From the IMG/VR virus record IMGVR_UViG_3300036846_000361, positions 1-60,366 of that record: 60,366 nt of DNA; one strand, 5' to 3'. The position numbers and the translations under genes were made by a program. The notes below the pieces were generated by a model. That model worked only from the letters and a program-made list of their open reading frames with translations, was not told the DNA's origin and made no database searches. Numbering within the stretch: the first letter of the stretch is position 1; each line of letters starts with the position of its first letter. Origin of the DNA: a virus. Below, one piece after another: positions 8,686 through 15,020 of this stretch.

Positions 8686-9403
8686 TGGTTTCCTCAAGTT
8701 GGGCGACCGGCGTGCCTTCCAGCATGATCAGATGCTTGCGGACAACAACCGGCCAGACCGACCTCTGAGAAGGACTGAGGTCCAGATCCTTCTGAATGCC
8801 TTCCAGGAGCCGCGCGATCGTCGCGCCGAATTGCTCGGCCATGCGGACGGTGCGCTCGGCCAAACCCAGGGCGATCGCATCCTTGGAGTACCGCACAAGC
8901 CGGTCCAGTGCATCGGCCCGCGCTCTCTGGAAGACGTGAAGCTGTTTACCGCTGATCGTGAACTCGATCCAATCCGGCTTGTTGTTGATCTCGGCGATCT
9001 GCGAGGACAACCACTCGACCTCGCCCGCCGTAATCTTGATGGCCCAGACGATCGCGTCCAGGGCACTGATGTCCTTGGGCCGTCCCATGAACGTGATCTG
9101 ACGGTTCCTCTCAGCGCGGGCGCGATGCTGCGGCGAGCTTCCACCGTGGTACTTGCAGCGACCGAAGCCAGGATGGTCCGTTCCCCAGCCTGCCTTCTTC
9201 ATGCAATACAAGTCACCGCCGTTCTCGTCCCGCGTCTTGCGGTGAGCGGCGCAGTAACCGAGCTTCTCCCAATGCTCTTTACCGTTCGTGTTCGTGGAGG
9301 GCTGATCCCAGACATTCTTGCCCTTGCGGACGCGCGGCTTGTCCGTGATCTTCGTTCCGTTGACTGCGCGCTTGCGTCCTTCAGCGTGTGGGTACTTTGC
9401 CAC
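8672..9403 (-). CDS. terS: Terminase small subunit (probable)
   Basis: The 243-aa protein starts with GTG at 9403, overlapping the previous TAG. Its N-terminus is basic and contains Cys/His residues (YCAAHRKTRDENGGDLYCMK...GFGRCKYHGG) in a zinc-ribbon-like array. This arrangement is common in actinobacterial phage and prophage small-terminase-like proteins. The C-terminal half is helical and could form the oligomer. It lies immediately upstream of terL, which is the main reason for the call. Confidence 0.75.
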   Translation of the reverse strand: MAKYPHAEGRKRAVNGTKITDKPRVRKGKNVWDQPSTNTNGKEHWEKLGYCAAHRKTRDENGGDLYCMKKAGWGTDHPGFGRCKYHGGSSPQHRARAERNRQITFMGRPKDISALDAIVWAIKITAGEVEWLSSQIAEINNKPDWIEFTISGKQLHVFQRARADALDRLVRYSKDAIALGLAERTVRMAEQFGATIARLLEGIQKDLDLSPSQRSVWPVVVRKHLIMLEGTPVAQLEETNGKR

Positions 9404-9597
9404 TACAGGGGCGCCACTGGTCGCTTGATAACGACTACAGGCCCCGTGGAGTAGTAGTAGCCATGCACCGGATCAAAGAAGAACTCACGGATCGGCGGCG
9501 GCTGACCATAGCCAAGATCAATAGGCTCGTACTCTGGGGGTCTCCAAGTCGTGCCTTCGACGGCTTGGTCAACAAGGCGAGCGGGATCCGAGGACAC
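9403..9597 (-). CDS. Hypothetical protein (64 aa)
   Basis: A 64-aa frame starts with GTG at 9597 and overlaps the small-terminase start by one base. It contains a Pro/Tyr-rich segment (WRPPEYEPIDLGYGQPPPI, then FFFDPVHGYYYS). No family is recognised. Coupling to terS supports translation. It would be the first gene after a possible internal promoter at 9694-9706. Confidence 0.55.
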   Translation of the reverse strand: MSSDPARLVDQAVEGTTWRPPEYEPIDLGYGQPPPIREFFFDPVHGYYYSTGPVVVIKRPVAPL

Positions 9598-9693
9598 GGC
9601 GAGACCCTATCGCAGCCGCGCGGCGGGCGCTAGACTGGTGTATCCGGCTCGCGTACGTCGGGCGGGCGCTCGCGTCCGCGCGTACCGGCGCGC

Positions 9694-9706
9694 GTTATAT
9701 AACAGC
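9694..9706 (-). promoter_or_regulatory. Candidate promoter element GCTGTTATATAAC
   Basis: This AT-rich element stands in a 112-bp gap of otherwise very GC-rich sequence upstream of the terminase block. On the minus strand it reads GCTGTTATATAAC and shares GCTSTTATATA with the element at 12901-12914, which also lies upstream of minus-strand genes. It could be a -10 region of a late promoter. No clear -35 is visible. Confidence 0.35.
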
Positions 9707-9709
9707 GTC

Positions 9710-10237
9710 CTACAGCTTGGTACGATCGAGGAGCTTAGCCGCGTAGAGGTACATATGAGAGAACGCGCTACGTTCGTGCTGCCTGCCTCGCACCCAGCAA
9801 TCGACAGGCTTCAGCATCTCCTGAGTCTTGTAGCGCGCGGCGGCGGCAGGCTCTTGCCACTGGACCTCGCTGAAGTGCTTGTGGCGTCTGTACGTGTCGT
9901 TGCGGCCAGAGCGGTAACCCTCAAAGGCCCACGCCACACGCTCGGGCGCGGTCGTGTCCTTGCCCGGAGTGGCGTTGGGCACGAGCCGGAAGTCCTCCAT
10001 GACCAGATGCACATGGTCGGCCGAGAGCAGGCTGACCGTGACGCACTGAGTCTTGAACCCGAGCCAGTAGCTCCAGATCAGGCGAGCCTGCTGCATGGGG
10101 TCGCCGGTGATGGTGGCCGAGCCCTTGTGCAGGATCAGGCGCATGCAGTCGGCGGCGAGTCGCTGTGTCGGGTCGATCACGCCCCAGGCAATCCCGGTGG
10201 ACTGCCCAGGGTCGATCGCGAACACACCAATGTTCAT
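9710..10237 (-). CDS. RuvC-like Holliday junction resolvase
   Basis: The 175-aa protein opens with FAIDPGQSTGIAWGV, the first beta-strand and catalytic Asp (residue 9) of the RuvC/RNase H fold. An acidic residue follows in LVMEDFRL, and the C-terminal HERSAFSHMYLYA segment fits the last helix with its acidic/His cluster. Such enzymes resolve branched DNA before packaging, which agrees with the location in the packaging operon. ATG 10237 has AGGAG upstream and overlaps the previous gene by four bases. Confidence 0.8.
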   Translation of the reverse strand: MNIGVFAIDPGQSTGIAWGVIDPTQRLAADCMRLILHKGSATITGDPMQQARLIWSYWLGFKTQCVTVSLLSADHVHLVMEDFRLVPNATPGKDTTAPERVAWAFEGYRSGRNDTYRRHKHFSEVQWQEPAAAARYKTQEMLKPVDCWVRGRQHERSAFSHMYLYAAKLLDRTKL

Positions 10238-10485
10238 TTCGTCTCCTGCCGCAGGGACGAAGCCTCCAACGCCGCACGGGCTTTGCGCGCGACGTGGGTG
10301 AAGCCCGGGTGAGCTATGCCGTGAGCGTTCGACTTCTCAGCGAACTCCTTGATCCAGTCCAGGGCTTCGCGTGCAGCAGCAAGCTCGGCCACGAGACGTT
10401 CCAGTTCAGCCTCCGTGATCCAGGCCGCGCCAGTTGCAAGGATTTCTTCAGGTGTGCGTGCGGCGGTTGCGGGATCGTCGCTCAT
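10234..10485 (-). CDS. Hypothetical helical protein (83 aa)
   Basis: The start is ATG at 10485, overlapping the preceding TGA (ATGA). The 83-aa product is helix-rich (ITEAELERLVAELAAAREALDWIKEFAEK) and may form a coiled coil. Its C-terminal part (HVARKARAALEASS) resembles the end of the 139-aa neighbour (RRITAALEVSS), so the two may be distant duplicates. No function is known. Confidence 0.68.
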   Translation of the reverse strand: MSDDPATAARTPEEILATGAAWITEAELERLVAELAAAREALDWIKEFAEKSNAHGIAHPGFTHVARKARAALEASSLRQETK

Positions 10486-10901
10486 GGCTTGTCTTCCTGC
10501 TGCGGCCGAAGATGGCGCATCTCTTGCCCCGTCGAGGGAATACCAGCGTCGAGTCCAAGCGGGTCTGCGCTCTCTTTCTGCTGCGGGGACGAAACCTCCA
10601 ACGCGGCCGTGATCCGGCGAAGGGCAATGTCGCGCTCGTAGATCCACTGGTTGATCTCGCCAGCCGTCGTGTGCGGTCCGATCCCCTCGAACTTGAACTT
10701 CGCCGTCCGGACGAACTCCTTGGCGGCTTCCAGGGCTTGCTCCTGCACGAGAAGCAGGCTGATGTTCCTCAATCCTGCGTCGAGAGTCTCTTTGTAGTCG
10801 CGTTCTGCGGATTCGGACCGACGTTTCCAGTAGGTGACTGCTTCGTTCCATTCTTCGAGCGTCTGCGGCTCCCGCTCGTTGCGTGCGGCGTCGTCAGTCA
10901 T
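10482..10901 (-). CDS. Hypothetical coiled-coil protein (139 aa)
   Basis: The 139-aa protein starts at ATG 10901 and overlaps both neighbours by four bases. Residues ~15-85 are strongly helical and amphipathic (EWNEAVTYWKRRSESAERDYKETLDAG..., LLVQEQALEAAKEFVRTAKFKFEG). The tail is polar. It belongs to the accessory block upstream of the packaging genes. No family is recognised. Confidence 0.7.
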   Translation of the reverse strand: MTDDAARNEREPQTLEEWNEAVTYWKRRSESAERDYKETLDAGLRNISLLLVQEQALEAAKEFVRTAKFKFEGIGPHTTAGEINQWIYERDIALRRITAALEVSSPQQKESADPLGLDAGIPSTGQEMRHLRPQQEDKP

Positions 10902-11143
10902 GGCTGTGGCGGGATAATCAGGGTGTCTTCTTCGTGCGCGCGAGCGGAGACTGACGGTGGGTCATGCTTCTCGTCATCTGTCAGGAAGTAGTCGATCGTC
11001 TTGTGCGCTTGGTCGGCCATGGCGCGAGCTTTCTCGTCGCCGTGTATGGCGATGTAGTGCGACAGCATCTCGCTCGCGCTGACCAGCCGGCCAACCATGT
11101 ACTCATAGTTCGGGTCCTGCGAGAGTTCTCTCAACGGTTTCAT
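10898..11143 (-). CDS. Hypothetical protein (81 aa)
   Basis: I chose ATG 11143 (MKPLRELSQDPNYEYM) because GGGGGAGA stands just upstream. The ATG at 11161 lacks a site. The 81-aa product is mostly helical, with an acidic patch (FLTDDEKHD) and a Pro-rich end. It is coupled by ATGA overlap to the next gene. Its function is unknown. Confidence 0.65.
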   Translation of the reverse strand: MKPLRELSQDPNYEYMVGRLVSASEMLSHYIAIHGDEKARAMADQAHKTIDYFLTDDEKHDPPSVSARAHEEDTLIIPPQP

Positions 11144-11157
11144 TCTCCCCCAAAATC

Positions 11158-11283
11158 TCATGGTGTTGTTACTGTTTGTGTGTTTGTACGTGCTGGGCGG
11201 TAGTGTTCGTTGCAGCCGGAGAACACGGCGAAGAAAAGTCCAAACGCGAACACGCAAAATGCTAGCATTGTGGCCCACCTCAT
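11158..11283 (-). CDS. 41-aa lipoprotein-like peptide
   Basis: The short frame reads MRWATMLAFCVFAFGLFFAV and then FSGCNEHYRP..., a hydrophobic helix ending in a lipobox-like VFSGC and a short polar tail. ATG 11283 overlaps the TGA of the 63-aa gene and an AAGGA lies nine bases upstream. It would be exported and lipid-anchored. A spanin-like or superinfection-exclusion role is possible but not shown. Confidence 0.62.
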   Translation of the reverse strand: MRWATMLAFCVFAFGLFFAVFSGCNEHYRPARTNTQTVTTP

Positions 11284-11471
11284 CCAATGTGTTCCTTGAT
11301 CTGATATTCGAGCCGCTGTAGGATCTTACAGCGCTCGCACTTGGGCGTGGACTTGCGCTCGATGCAATCGGCCGACCACCAGCCGCCGAGGTTCGGTCGC
11401 TGCTGTGTGCAGGGGATCATGGTTGCGATAAAACTTTTTGCCGCGATCAGGTCACTGGTGAGGTCGGCCAT
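11280..11471 (-). CDS. Cys-rich small protein (63 aa)
   Basis: The 63-aa protein contains four well-spaced cysteines (MIPCTQQ, SADCIE, KCERC), suggesting a zinc- or disulfide-stabilised fold. ATG 11471 lies inside the previous gene's end (20-base overlap). No family is recognised. Confidence 0.65.
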   Translation of the reverse strand: MADLTSDLIAAKSFIATMIPCTQQRPNLGGWWSADCIERKSTPKCERCKILQRLEYQIKEHIG

Positions 11472-11652
11472 GGTTCCTGATGGTGTCCTCGTCGGCGTGG
11501 GTCACGATCACGGTGTTCGGCGGCAGCCAAGGTTCGTAGAGAACTTGTGTGTCGGGATTCATCGCCCTGACAGCCTTGAGCTGGAGCTTGAGCTCCCAGA
11601 GCGTGATCTTGCCATGGGCGATCCGTCTGGTTAGTCCTTCACCAGGCTCCAT
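11452..11652 (-). CDS. Hypothetical protein (66 aa)
   Basis: The 66-aa protein (MEPGEGLTRRIAHGKITLWELKLQLKAV...) reads as a compact alpha/beta domain with TVIVTHADEDTIRNHG. Similar short proteins are frequent in phage accessory regions. It overlaps the genes on both sides by about 20 bases. Function unknown. Confidence 0.68.
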   Translation of the reverse strand: MEPGEGLTRRIAHGKITLWELKLQLKAVRAMNPDTQVLYEPWLPPNTVIVTHADEDTIRNHGRPHQ

Positions 11653-11825
11653 ACGATTTCTCTTTCTCCGTTCGGATACTGCACGACCATGTCGAGGCTG
11701 TCCTCACAGTCGAGGATGAAGATCAGGTACTGCTGGCCGTCCTTGGCCTGCCCGATTGTCTGGACGCGCGTCACGCCAACGGCGAGTCCGGTGCGTTTGT
11801 CGCCCGTGAATACGTCGATGTCCAT
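11631..11825 (-). CDS. Hypothetical protein (64 aa)
   Basis: The 64-aa product alternates beta-like segments (RTGLAVGVTRVQTIGQ, QQYLIFILDCEDSLDMVVQYP). Its ATG at 11825 follows the end of the upstream gene closely. No domain is recognised. Confidence 0.65.
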   Translation of the reverse strand: MDIDVFTGDKRTGLAVGVTRVQTIGQAKDGQQYLIFILDCEDSLDMVVQYPNGEREIVWSLVKD

Positions 11826-11828
11826 GGG

Positions 11829-12116
11829 TTAGGCCTGCGCCAGGTCTCGGCGCATACGCTTGAGTGCCCGCTTGGCCTCTGCCGCTTGGTCGTCGCCGTC
11901 GTCCTTGCAGATCCCGTCCGCGATCAGTTCTACCGCGTCGAGCAGATGAGCGACGCCATCGCGGATCTTCTCGATGTCGTACTCGTGGTTGATGTCCTCC
12001 TCGGTGATCGTCGTGATCGCCGTCATGGCCAGCTTGAAGTTCTCGATGCTATCACGCAGCACGATCGAGAACGTGGCCATCAGTTCCATCCTGACCAACT
12101 GCTCACTCCTCTTCAT
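11829..12116 (-). CDS. Hypothetical helical protein (95 aa)
   Basis: The start is ATG 12116 (MKRSEQLVRMEL), with AAGGAAAGGAC upstream; upstream in-frame codons lie in the hairpin leader and are less likely. The 95-aa product is helical, acidic in the middle and basic at the end (KRALKRMRRDLAQA). Function unknown. Confidence 0.68.
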   Translation of the reverse strand: MKRSEQLVRMELMATFSIVLRDSIENFKLAMTAITTITEEDINHEYDIEKIRDGVAHLLDAVELIADGICKDDGDDQAAEAKRALKRMRRDLAQA

Positions 12117-12142
12117 GATTGTCCTTTCCTTCTGTGAGAACC

Positions 12143-12180
12143 GGAGCGGGGTGGCCCCCAAACTCACACCACCCCGCTCC
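12143..12180 (-). promoter_or_regulatory. Strong stem-loop in leader of the 95-aa gene
   Basis: GGAGCGGGGTGG at 12143-12154 pairs perfectly with CCACCCCGCTCC at 12169-12180, a 12-bp stem with a 14-base loop. It lies between two minus-strand genes and ends 26 bases before the ATG at 12116. There is no T-run on either side, so it is not a simple intrinsic terminator. It may be an mRNA-stability or attenuation element. Confidence 0.6.
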
Positions 12181-12227
12181 AGCCGGGGAGAAGCGCCTGG
12201 TTGGCCCTCCAAGGCCGCCCGGCGTCT

Positions 12228-12476
12228 CTAGCTCGATTCTATCCGCTCCGGGTACGTGACGCTAATCGAGCCCTTTCCAGGGATTTCCTCGATGGATGAG
12301 ATCGTCTCCGTGGGGACTGCGACAAAGCGTCGTTCGCTTCTGAAGTTGAACATGGTGTCGTCGGTTTCGAGCGCATTGCGTAGGCGGTCGGTCATCTCTT
12401 GGCTGGGCTCGTCCGAGAACCAAGTGCGCGTGTCGGTCGTTAGGAGTGTGAATGGTTGGAGGTTTGGGTTTGTCAT
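12228..12476 (-). CDS. Hypothetical protein (82 aa)
   Basis: The 82-aa protein (MTNPNLQPFTLLTTDTRTWF...) is a likely small alpha/beta domain with a basic patch (NFRSERRFVAVPTETIS). The pattern resembles small ligand- or RNA-binding folds, but no family is recognised. ATG 12476 overlaps the preceding stop by four bases. Confidence 0.66.
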   Translation of the reverse strand: MTNPNLQPFTLLTTDTRTWFSDEPSQEMTDRLRNALETDDTMFNFRSERRFVAVPTETISSIEEIPGKGSISVTYPERIESS

Positions 12477-12808
12477 GTTCGCTTGGCCCCGCCAAGTTTG
12501 TACTCGATCGTGTAGCGGATGACCGAATCCATGTTCTCAAGTAGACCTTTGGAATCCAGTTCCTTGAACAACTCAAGCTTTCGTTCTTTCGGCACGAACC
12601 ATCCGTACCAAGTTTTGTTTCTTTTGTCCTCGAACGGCCTGACTTCTCCGCCAAACATCTTGGCGAGATACTCCAGGTGTTTTGGGTGTTTGGCTTCGAT
12701 CGTGACCGCTCCAATATCGCTTGGAGTCCGTAGACCAAAACCAATCATGAACGAGCCGACCAAGATCCCGAGTTCGTGGTCGGTGTACTTCTTTGCCCTT
12801 GCAGGCAT
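12473..12808 (-). CDS. Hypothetical protein, possibly degenerate LAGLIDADG-like fold (111 aa)
   Basis: The start is ATG 12808 (MPARAKKYTDHELGILVGSF) with AGGAGGGAGC just upstream. The product has 111 aa. The opening ELGILVGSFMIGFGLR followed by an alpha/beta pattern (AVTIEAKHPKHLEYLAKMFGG, WYGWFVPKERKLELFKEL) loosely recalls a single LAGLIDADG repeat, but the acidic catalytic residue is not evident. It is the first gene of the minus-strand arm. Confidence 0.66.
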   Translation of the reverse strand: MPARAKKYTDHELGILVGSFMIGFGLRTPSDIGAVTIEAKHPKHLEYLAKMFGGEVRPFEDKRNKTWYGWFVPKERKLELFKELDSKGLLENMDSVIRYTIEYKLGGAKRT

Positions 12809-12850
12809 GCTCCCTCCTTTTCTTGTGCGATTGAATCCAACCGCCGACCG

Positions 12851-12856
12851 ATTATA
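12851..12856 (-). promoter_or_regulatory. Candidate -10 box TATAAT for minus-strand arm
   Basis: The minus strand reads GGTATATAATCGG here, a perfect TATAAT in GC-rich sequence, 43 bases upstream of the first ATG (12808). No TTGACA-like -35 occurs at 16-18 bases, so activation by another factor would be needed. Confidence 0.4.
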
Positions 12857-12900
12857 TACCTCCCGGCGCGCGCCCGACCCCCTAGCCCGAAGACAACTGC

Positions 12901-12914
12901 TGCTATATAAGAGC
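12901..12914 (-). promoter_or_regulatory. Candidate promoter element GCTCTTATATAGCA
   Basis: This minus-strand element shares GCTSTTATATA with 9694-9706. Both stand upstream of minus-strand genes in GC-rich gaps, suggesting a shared promoter motif of the packaging/structural arm. Confidence 0.35.
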
Positions 12915-13220
12915 ATCACTCGCGCGGCGAGAGGGAGATGCCTCGGGCGTACGTTTAATAGGATTTTCTTGTGTTTTTGTGTGTTGAATTGGGGATTTTG
13001 TGTGGTTTTTTTGTATGTAGGCGTGTTTTGACATGATCAGGTTTTTTTCGTGTATGCGATTCAGGAAAAGGTGCGTGGATCCAGCTGGTTTACGATTCGA
13101 CGTGTGTGATTGGGGGCAGATACGGGCGTGAATGGTGGGCAGGCGTGGAAAGTGTGTGTACGCAGGGGAAAGTGCTTGAAGGTTACAAAACAACCATCCG
13201 ACTTGACCGGAGTCCCGTCC

Positions 13221-13253
13221 AAAAAAAAAGCGAGACCCCCGAAGGGGTCTCGC
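13221..13253 (-). terminator. Rho-independent terminator of the 13280-13765 gene
   Basis: Read on the minus strand, GCGAGACCCC (13253-13244) pairs with GGGGTCTCGC (13239-13230) over a four-base TTCG loop (13243-13240), a 10-bp perfect stem, and is followed by nine T residues (13229-13221). This is a textbook intrinsic terminator, 27 bases after the stop codon of the gene. It makes that gene a separate transcription unit. Confidence 0.93.
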
Positions 13254-13279
13254 TCGCCGCTCGCGGTAGCGCGCGGTAG

Positions 13280-13765
13280 CTACCCGGTAGCGACCTCCGC
13301 GCCGGTCTCCGCGACTTCGTCCGTCCGGGTCGCGACCGCTCCGGCCCGCGTCCCGCGACCGGTATAGGAGCGATCGAGGCCGATCGAGGCGGGCGCCTTC
13401 GAGTAGAGGGCGCGAAGGCTCGCGACCGGGATCGTCTCGCGACCGTAGGCCGCGAACCGGTAGGAGAGGACTTCCCACCGCGCGAGCCGTCCCCCGGCGT
13501 CCCGCGCCTTCGCGACGGCCGCCGCGAGGCTACCGCGCTTCGCGACGGGGTTCGCGAGGCCGTTCCCGCGATAGTAGATCGCGGCGACTACCGGGACGAG
13601 CCGCGAGGCCGGGATCCCGGACTTCGCGGCGGCGACCTTCGTCGCGTTCGCGGGGGAGAGGCCGACGCGGAGGACTTCCGGCGTCGCCTTCTTCGTCTCC
13701 GCGCGGAAGGTCGCTTCGGCGGACGCCTTCGCGACTTCGATCGGGGTCTTCGTAGTACGGGCCAT
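13280..13765 (-). CDS. Basic protein of unknown function in a CA/TG-free island
   Basis: The 161-aa protein is rich in Ala, Arg, Thr and Val, and has no His, Gln or Cys. ATG 13765 follows a GAAGGAG site. The gene has its own terminator and promoter region. Its base usage is extreme: in the whole frame the dinucleotides CA and TG occur only where forced by the start codon and the single Trp codon, also across codon junctions. The N-terminal part (TPEVLRVGLSPANATKVAAAKSG) may be helical and nucleic-acid-binding. It is either an orphan regulator or recent cargo; no family is recognised. Confidence 0.78.
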   Translation of the reverse strand: MARTTKTPIEVAKASAEATFRAETKKATPEVLRVGLSPANATKVAAAKSGIPASRLVPVVAAIYYRGNGLANPVAKRGSLAAAVAKARDAGGRLARWEVLSYRFAAYGRETIPVASLRALYSKAPASIGLDRSYTGRGTRAGAVATRTDEVAETGAEVATG

Positions 13766-13805
13766 TTCGGCTCCTTCGTTAGGCGACCGGCGAGCCGTTC
13801 CCGCC

Positions 13806-13839
13806 GGTTCTACCGGGATTCTACCGGACGCTACCGGGT
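13806..13839 (-). promoter_or_regulatory. Three 11-bp repeats with TAGAAT -10 box
   Basis: The plus strand shows three tandem 11-bp units (TTCTACCGGGA, TTCTACCGGAC, GCTACCGGGTC). On the minus strand the middle copy gives GGTAGAAT, an actinobacterial-type -10 at 13823-13818, about 53 bases upstream of the gene start. The repeats could be binding sites for an autoregulator. Confidence 0.5.
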
Positions 13840-13879
13840 CGCCGCGTTGAGTTCGCGCGATCTTAATATTCGGCCTCGA

Positions 13880-14400
13880 TGGGCCGCGCGGCGCGATTAG
13901 CGATGAGTTGAGCGGCCGGTACGAAGCTTGATGGTGGTTGTGCCCGAGGTTGCGTTGGGTTGCGGCGAAGCGGATGCCGGCGGATGCCGCCCGGAGCCTG
14001 GCGGCTTCTCAACTCAACTCAATTCAAGGCAACCACGGAAACTGAACCGCAAAAATTGTGCCCTGCACAATGAACCGTGAAGGTTGTGCCAGTATGGTTA
14101 CAACTCAACCCTTATCAGTTCAACACTGAAAACGAAGTCTGGTTGGGTTATGCCTGTACAATTCATGTCAAACCACTAGAAAAGCTTGGTTGAGTTTTGC
14201 CTTGAGTTGAAAAACCACGAACCAGAGCGCGTATCCATGTCATATCAACCAAGAATCGAGTCGCGAAGTGTGTATATCGCAACTCAAATCAGTCGTCGCA
14301 TGTTAAATGATGGCAAAAAAAGGCCACCCAAAATCCACACAAACCCACAAATTCACACCCAAATCAACAGATTTCCAGGCAAAAAAAGTTGACCAACGAG
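13880..14400. other. Non-coding repeat-rich region, candidate origin/operator
   Basis: No gene with a ribosome site is seen in about 520 bases. The region has many copies of CAACTCAA/TTGAGTTG (near 13903, 14010, 14101, 14188, 14202, 14280) and of GGTTGTGCC-like words (13935, 14056, 14082, 14145). Two 21-base direct repeats begin TGAACCG at 14043 and 14071. It becomes A-rich and C/A-only on the plus strand at 14310-14390. This is the layout of an iteron-type origin or multi-operator control region between divergent transcription units. Confidence 0.5.
14055..14071. promoter_or_regulatory. 17-bp palindrome ATTGTGC-CCT-GCACAAT
   Basis: A perfect inverted repeat of seven bases with a three-base centre lies in the non-coding region between the divergent arms. 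It also contains one GTGCC iteron word. It is a candidate site for a dimeric regulator or initiator. Confidence 0.55.
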
Positions 14401-14410
14401 TTCGGTAGGA

Positions 14411-14433
14411 CCACCGTATGTTTACGGTAGAAT
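14411..14433 (+). promoter_or_regulatory. Candidate promoter with operator for structured RNA
   Basis: TAGAAT at 14428-14433 is an actinobacterial-type -10. A small inverted repeat (CCGTA-TGTT-TACGG, 14413-14426) abuts it. The start site expected about seven bases downstream, near 14440, coincides with the first base of the strong hairpin that opens the structured RNA. The motif CGGTAGAATC is shared with the promoter at 13818. The -35 is weak. Confidence 0.5.
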
Positions 14434-14948
14434 CGACCCGAGGTCTCCTCCGGAGACCTCGAAGTTGAATCCGAATCTTGAAAACTGACTTGTAGGGAGA
14501 GCGAAAGGGGAATCCCCTTCGCTCATGTTCCCGATTCCGGTAGGCAACTCTCGGAGATGAATCCCGGCGCGTAGGTAAGCGCCGCGCGTAGCGTCCGAGC
14601 CGAGCCGACTACCTCCCGCGACGGAGCGAAAGATGACTAGCGCGGCGGGAGGGACGAGACCGACCCGCTACTCAAGTAGCGTTGAAACGCCGGAATGTGA
14701 GGGCCTCAATCCACCGAGGAAGTAACGCCTATGAGTTGGGGTTCGAGAACCGAACCTTGAAAATGAGATCCCAAGTCCGGACGTAGCGCGCTCGACGACA
14801 TCGCAGCCGCGTACCCCGGAAGTTGACGCGGTTAGCCATACCGCACCAAGGGTAGGCTCGAAACTTGAGACTAGAGCCAAGAGAGAGGACAACTTCCGAC
14901 GGATCAAGAAACGCGCAAGCGTATATTGACCGCGCTACGGGCGGGCTT

Positions 14949-14970
14949 GAGGGGAAATGGTACCCCCCTC
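14949..14970 (+). promoter_or_regulatory. Hairpin whose loop shows TGGTACC
   Basis: GAGGGG (14949-14954) pairs with CCCCTC (14965-14970). The ten-base loop AAATGGTACC can pair with the GGTACC that lies between Shine-Dalgarno and start codon in twelve leaders of this arm. It sits near the 3' end of the structured RNA candidate. Confidence 0.45.
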
Positions 14971-15020
14971 CTTACGGCCGAGCGGAGGGCAAAGGAAAGA
15001 CAATTCGAGCCTTTGCCCTC

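Larger units (their letters stand above)
12809..13220. other. Non-coding spacer upstream of the minus-strand arm
   Basis: No convincing gene is present. On the minus strand the first part holds two TATA-like elements. The middle (about 12955-13060) is nearly pure G and T on the plus strand, so a minus-strand transcript would be C/A-rich and unstructured. A good plus-strand -35 (TTGACA at 13026-13031) is visible, but no matching -10. The region ends at the terminator of the 13280-13765 gene. Confidence 0.6.

Noticed and set aside
7744-8727. Plus-strand open frame of 327 aa opposite terL
   Set aside because: The terminase motifs are on the minus strand; the plus frame lacks a ribosome site and any recognisable domain.
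12473-12808. Homing endonuclease (LAGLIDADG)
   Set aside because: Only a loose pattern similarity; no clear catalytic acid and no split gene nearby, so it is kept as hypothetical.
14738-14756. tRNA-like T-arm (GGTTCGAGAACC)
   Set aside because: No acceptor stem, anticodon arm or D-arm can be placed around it; it is a local hairpin of the structured RNA. No tRNA gene was seen in the window.
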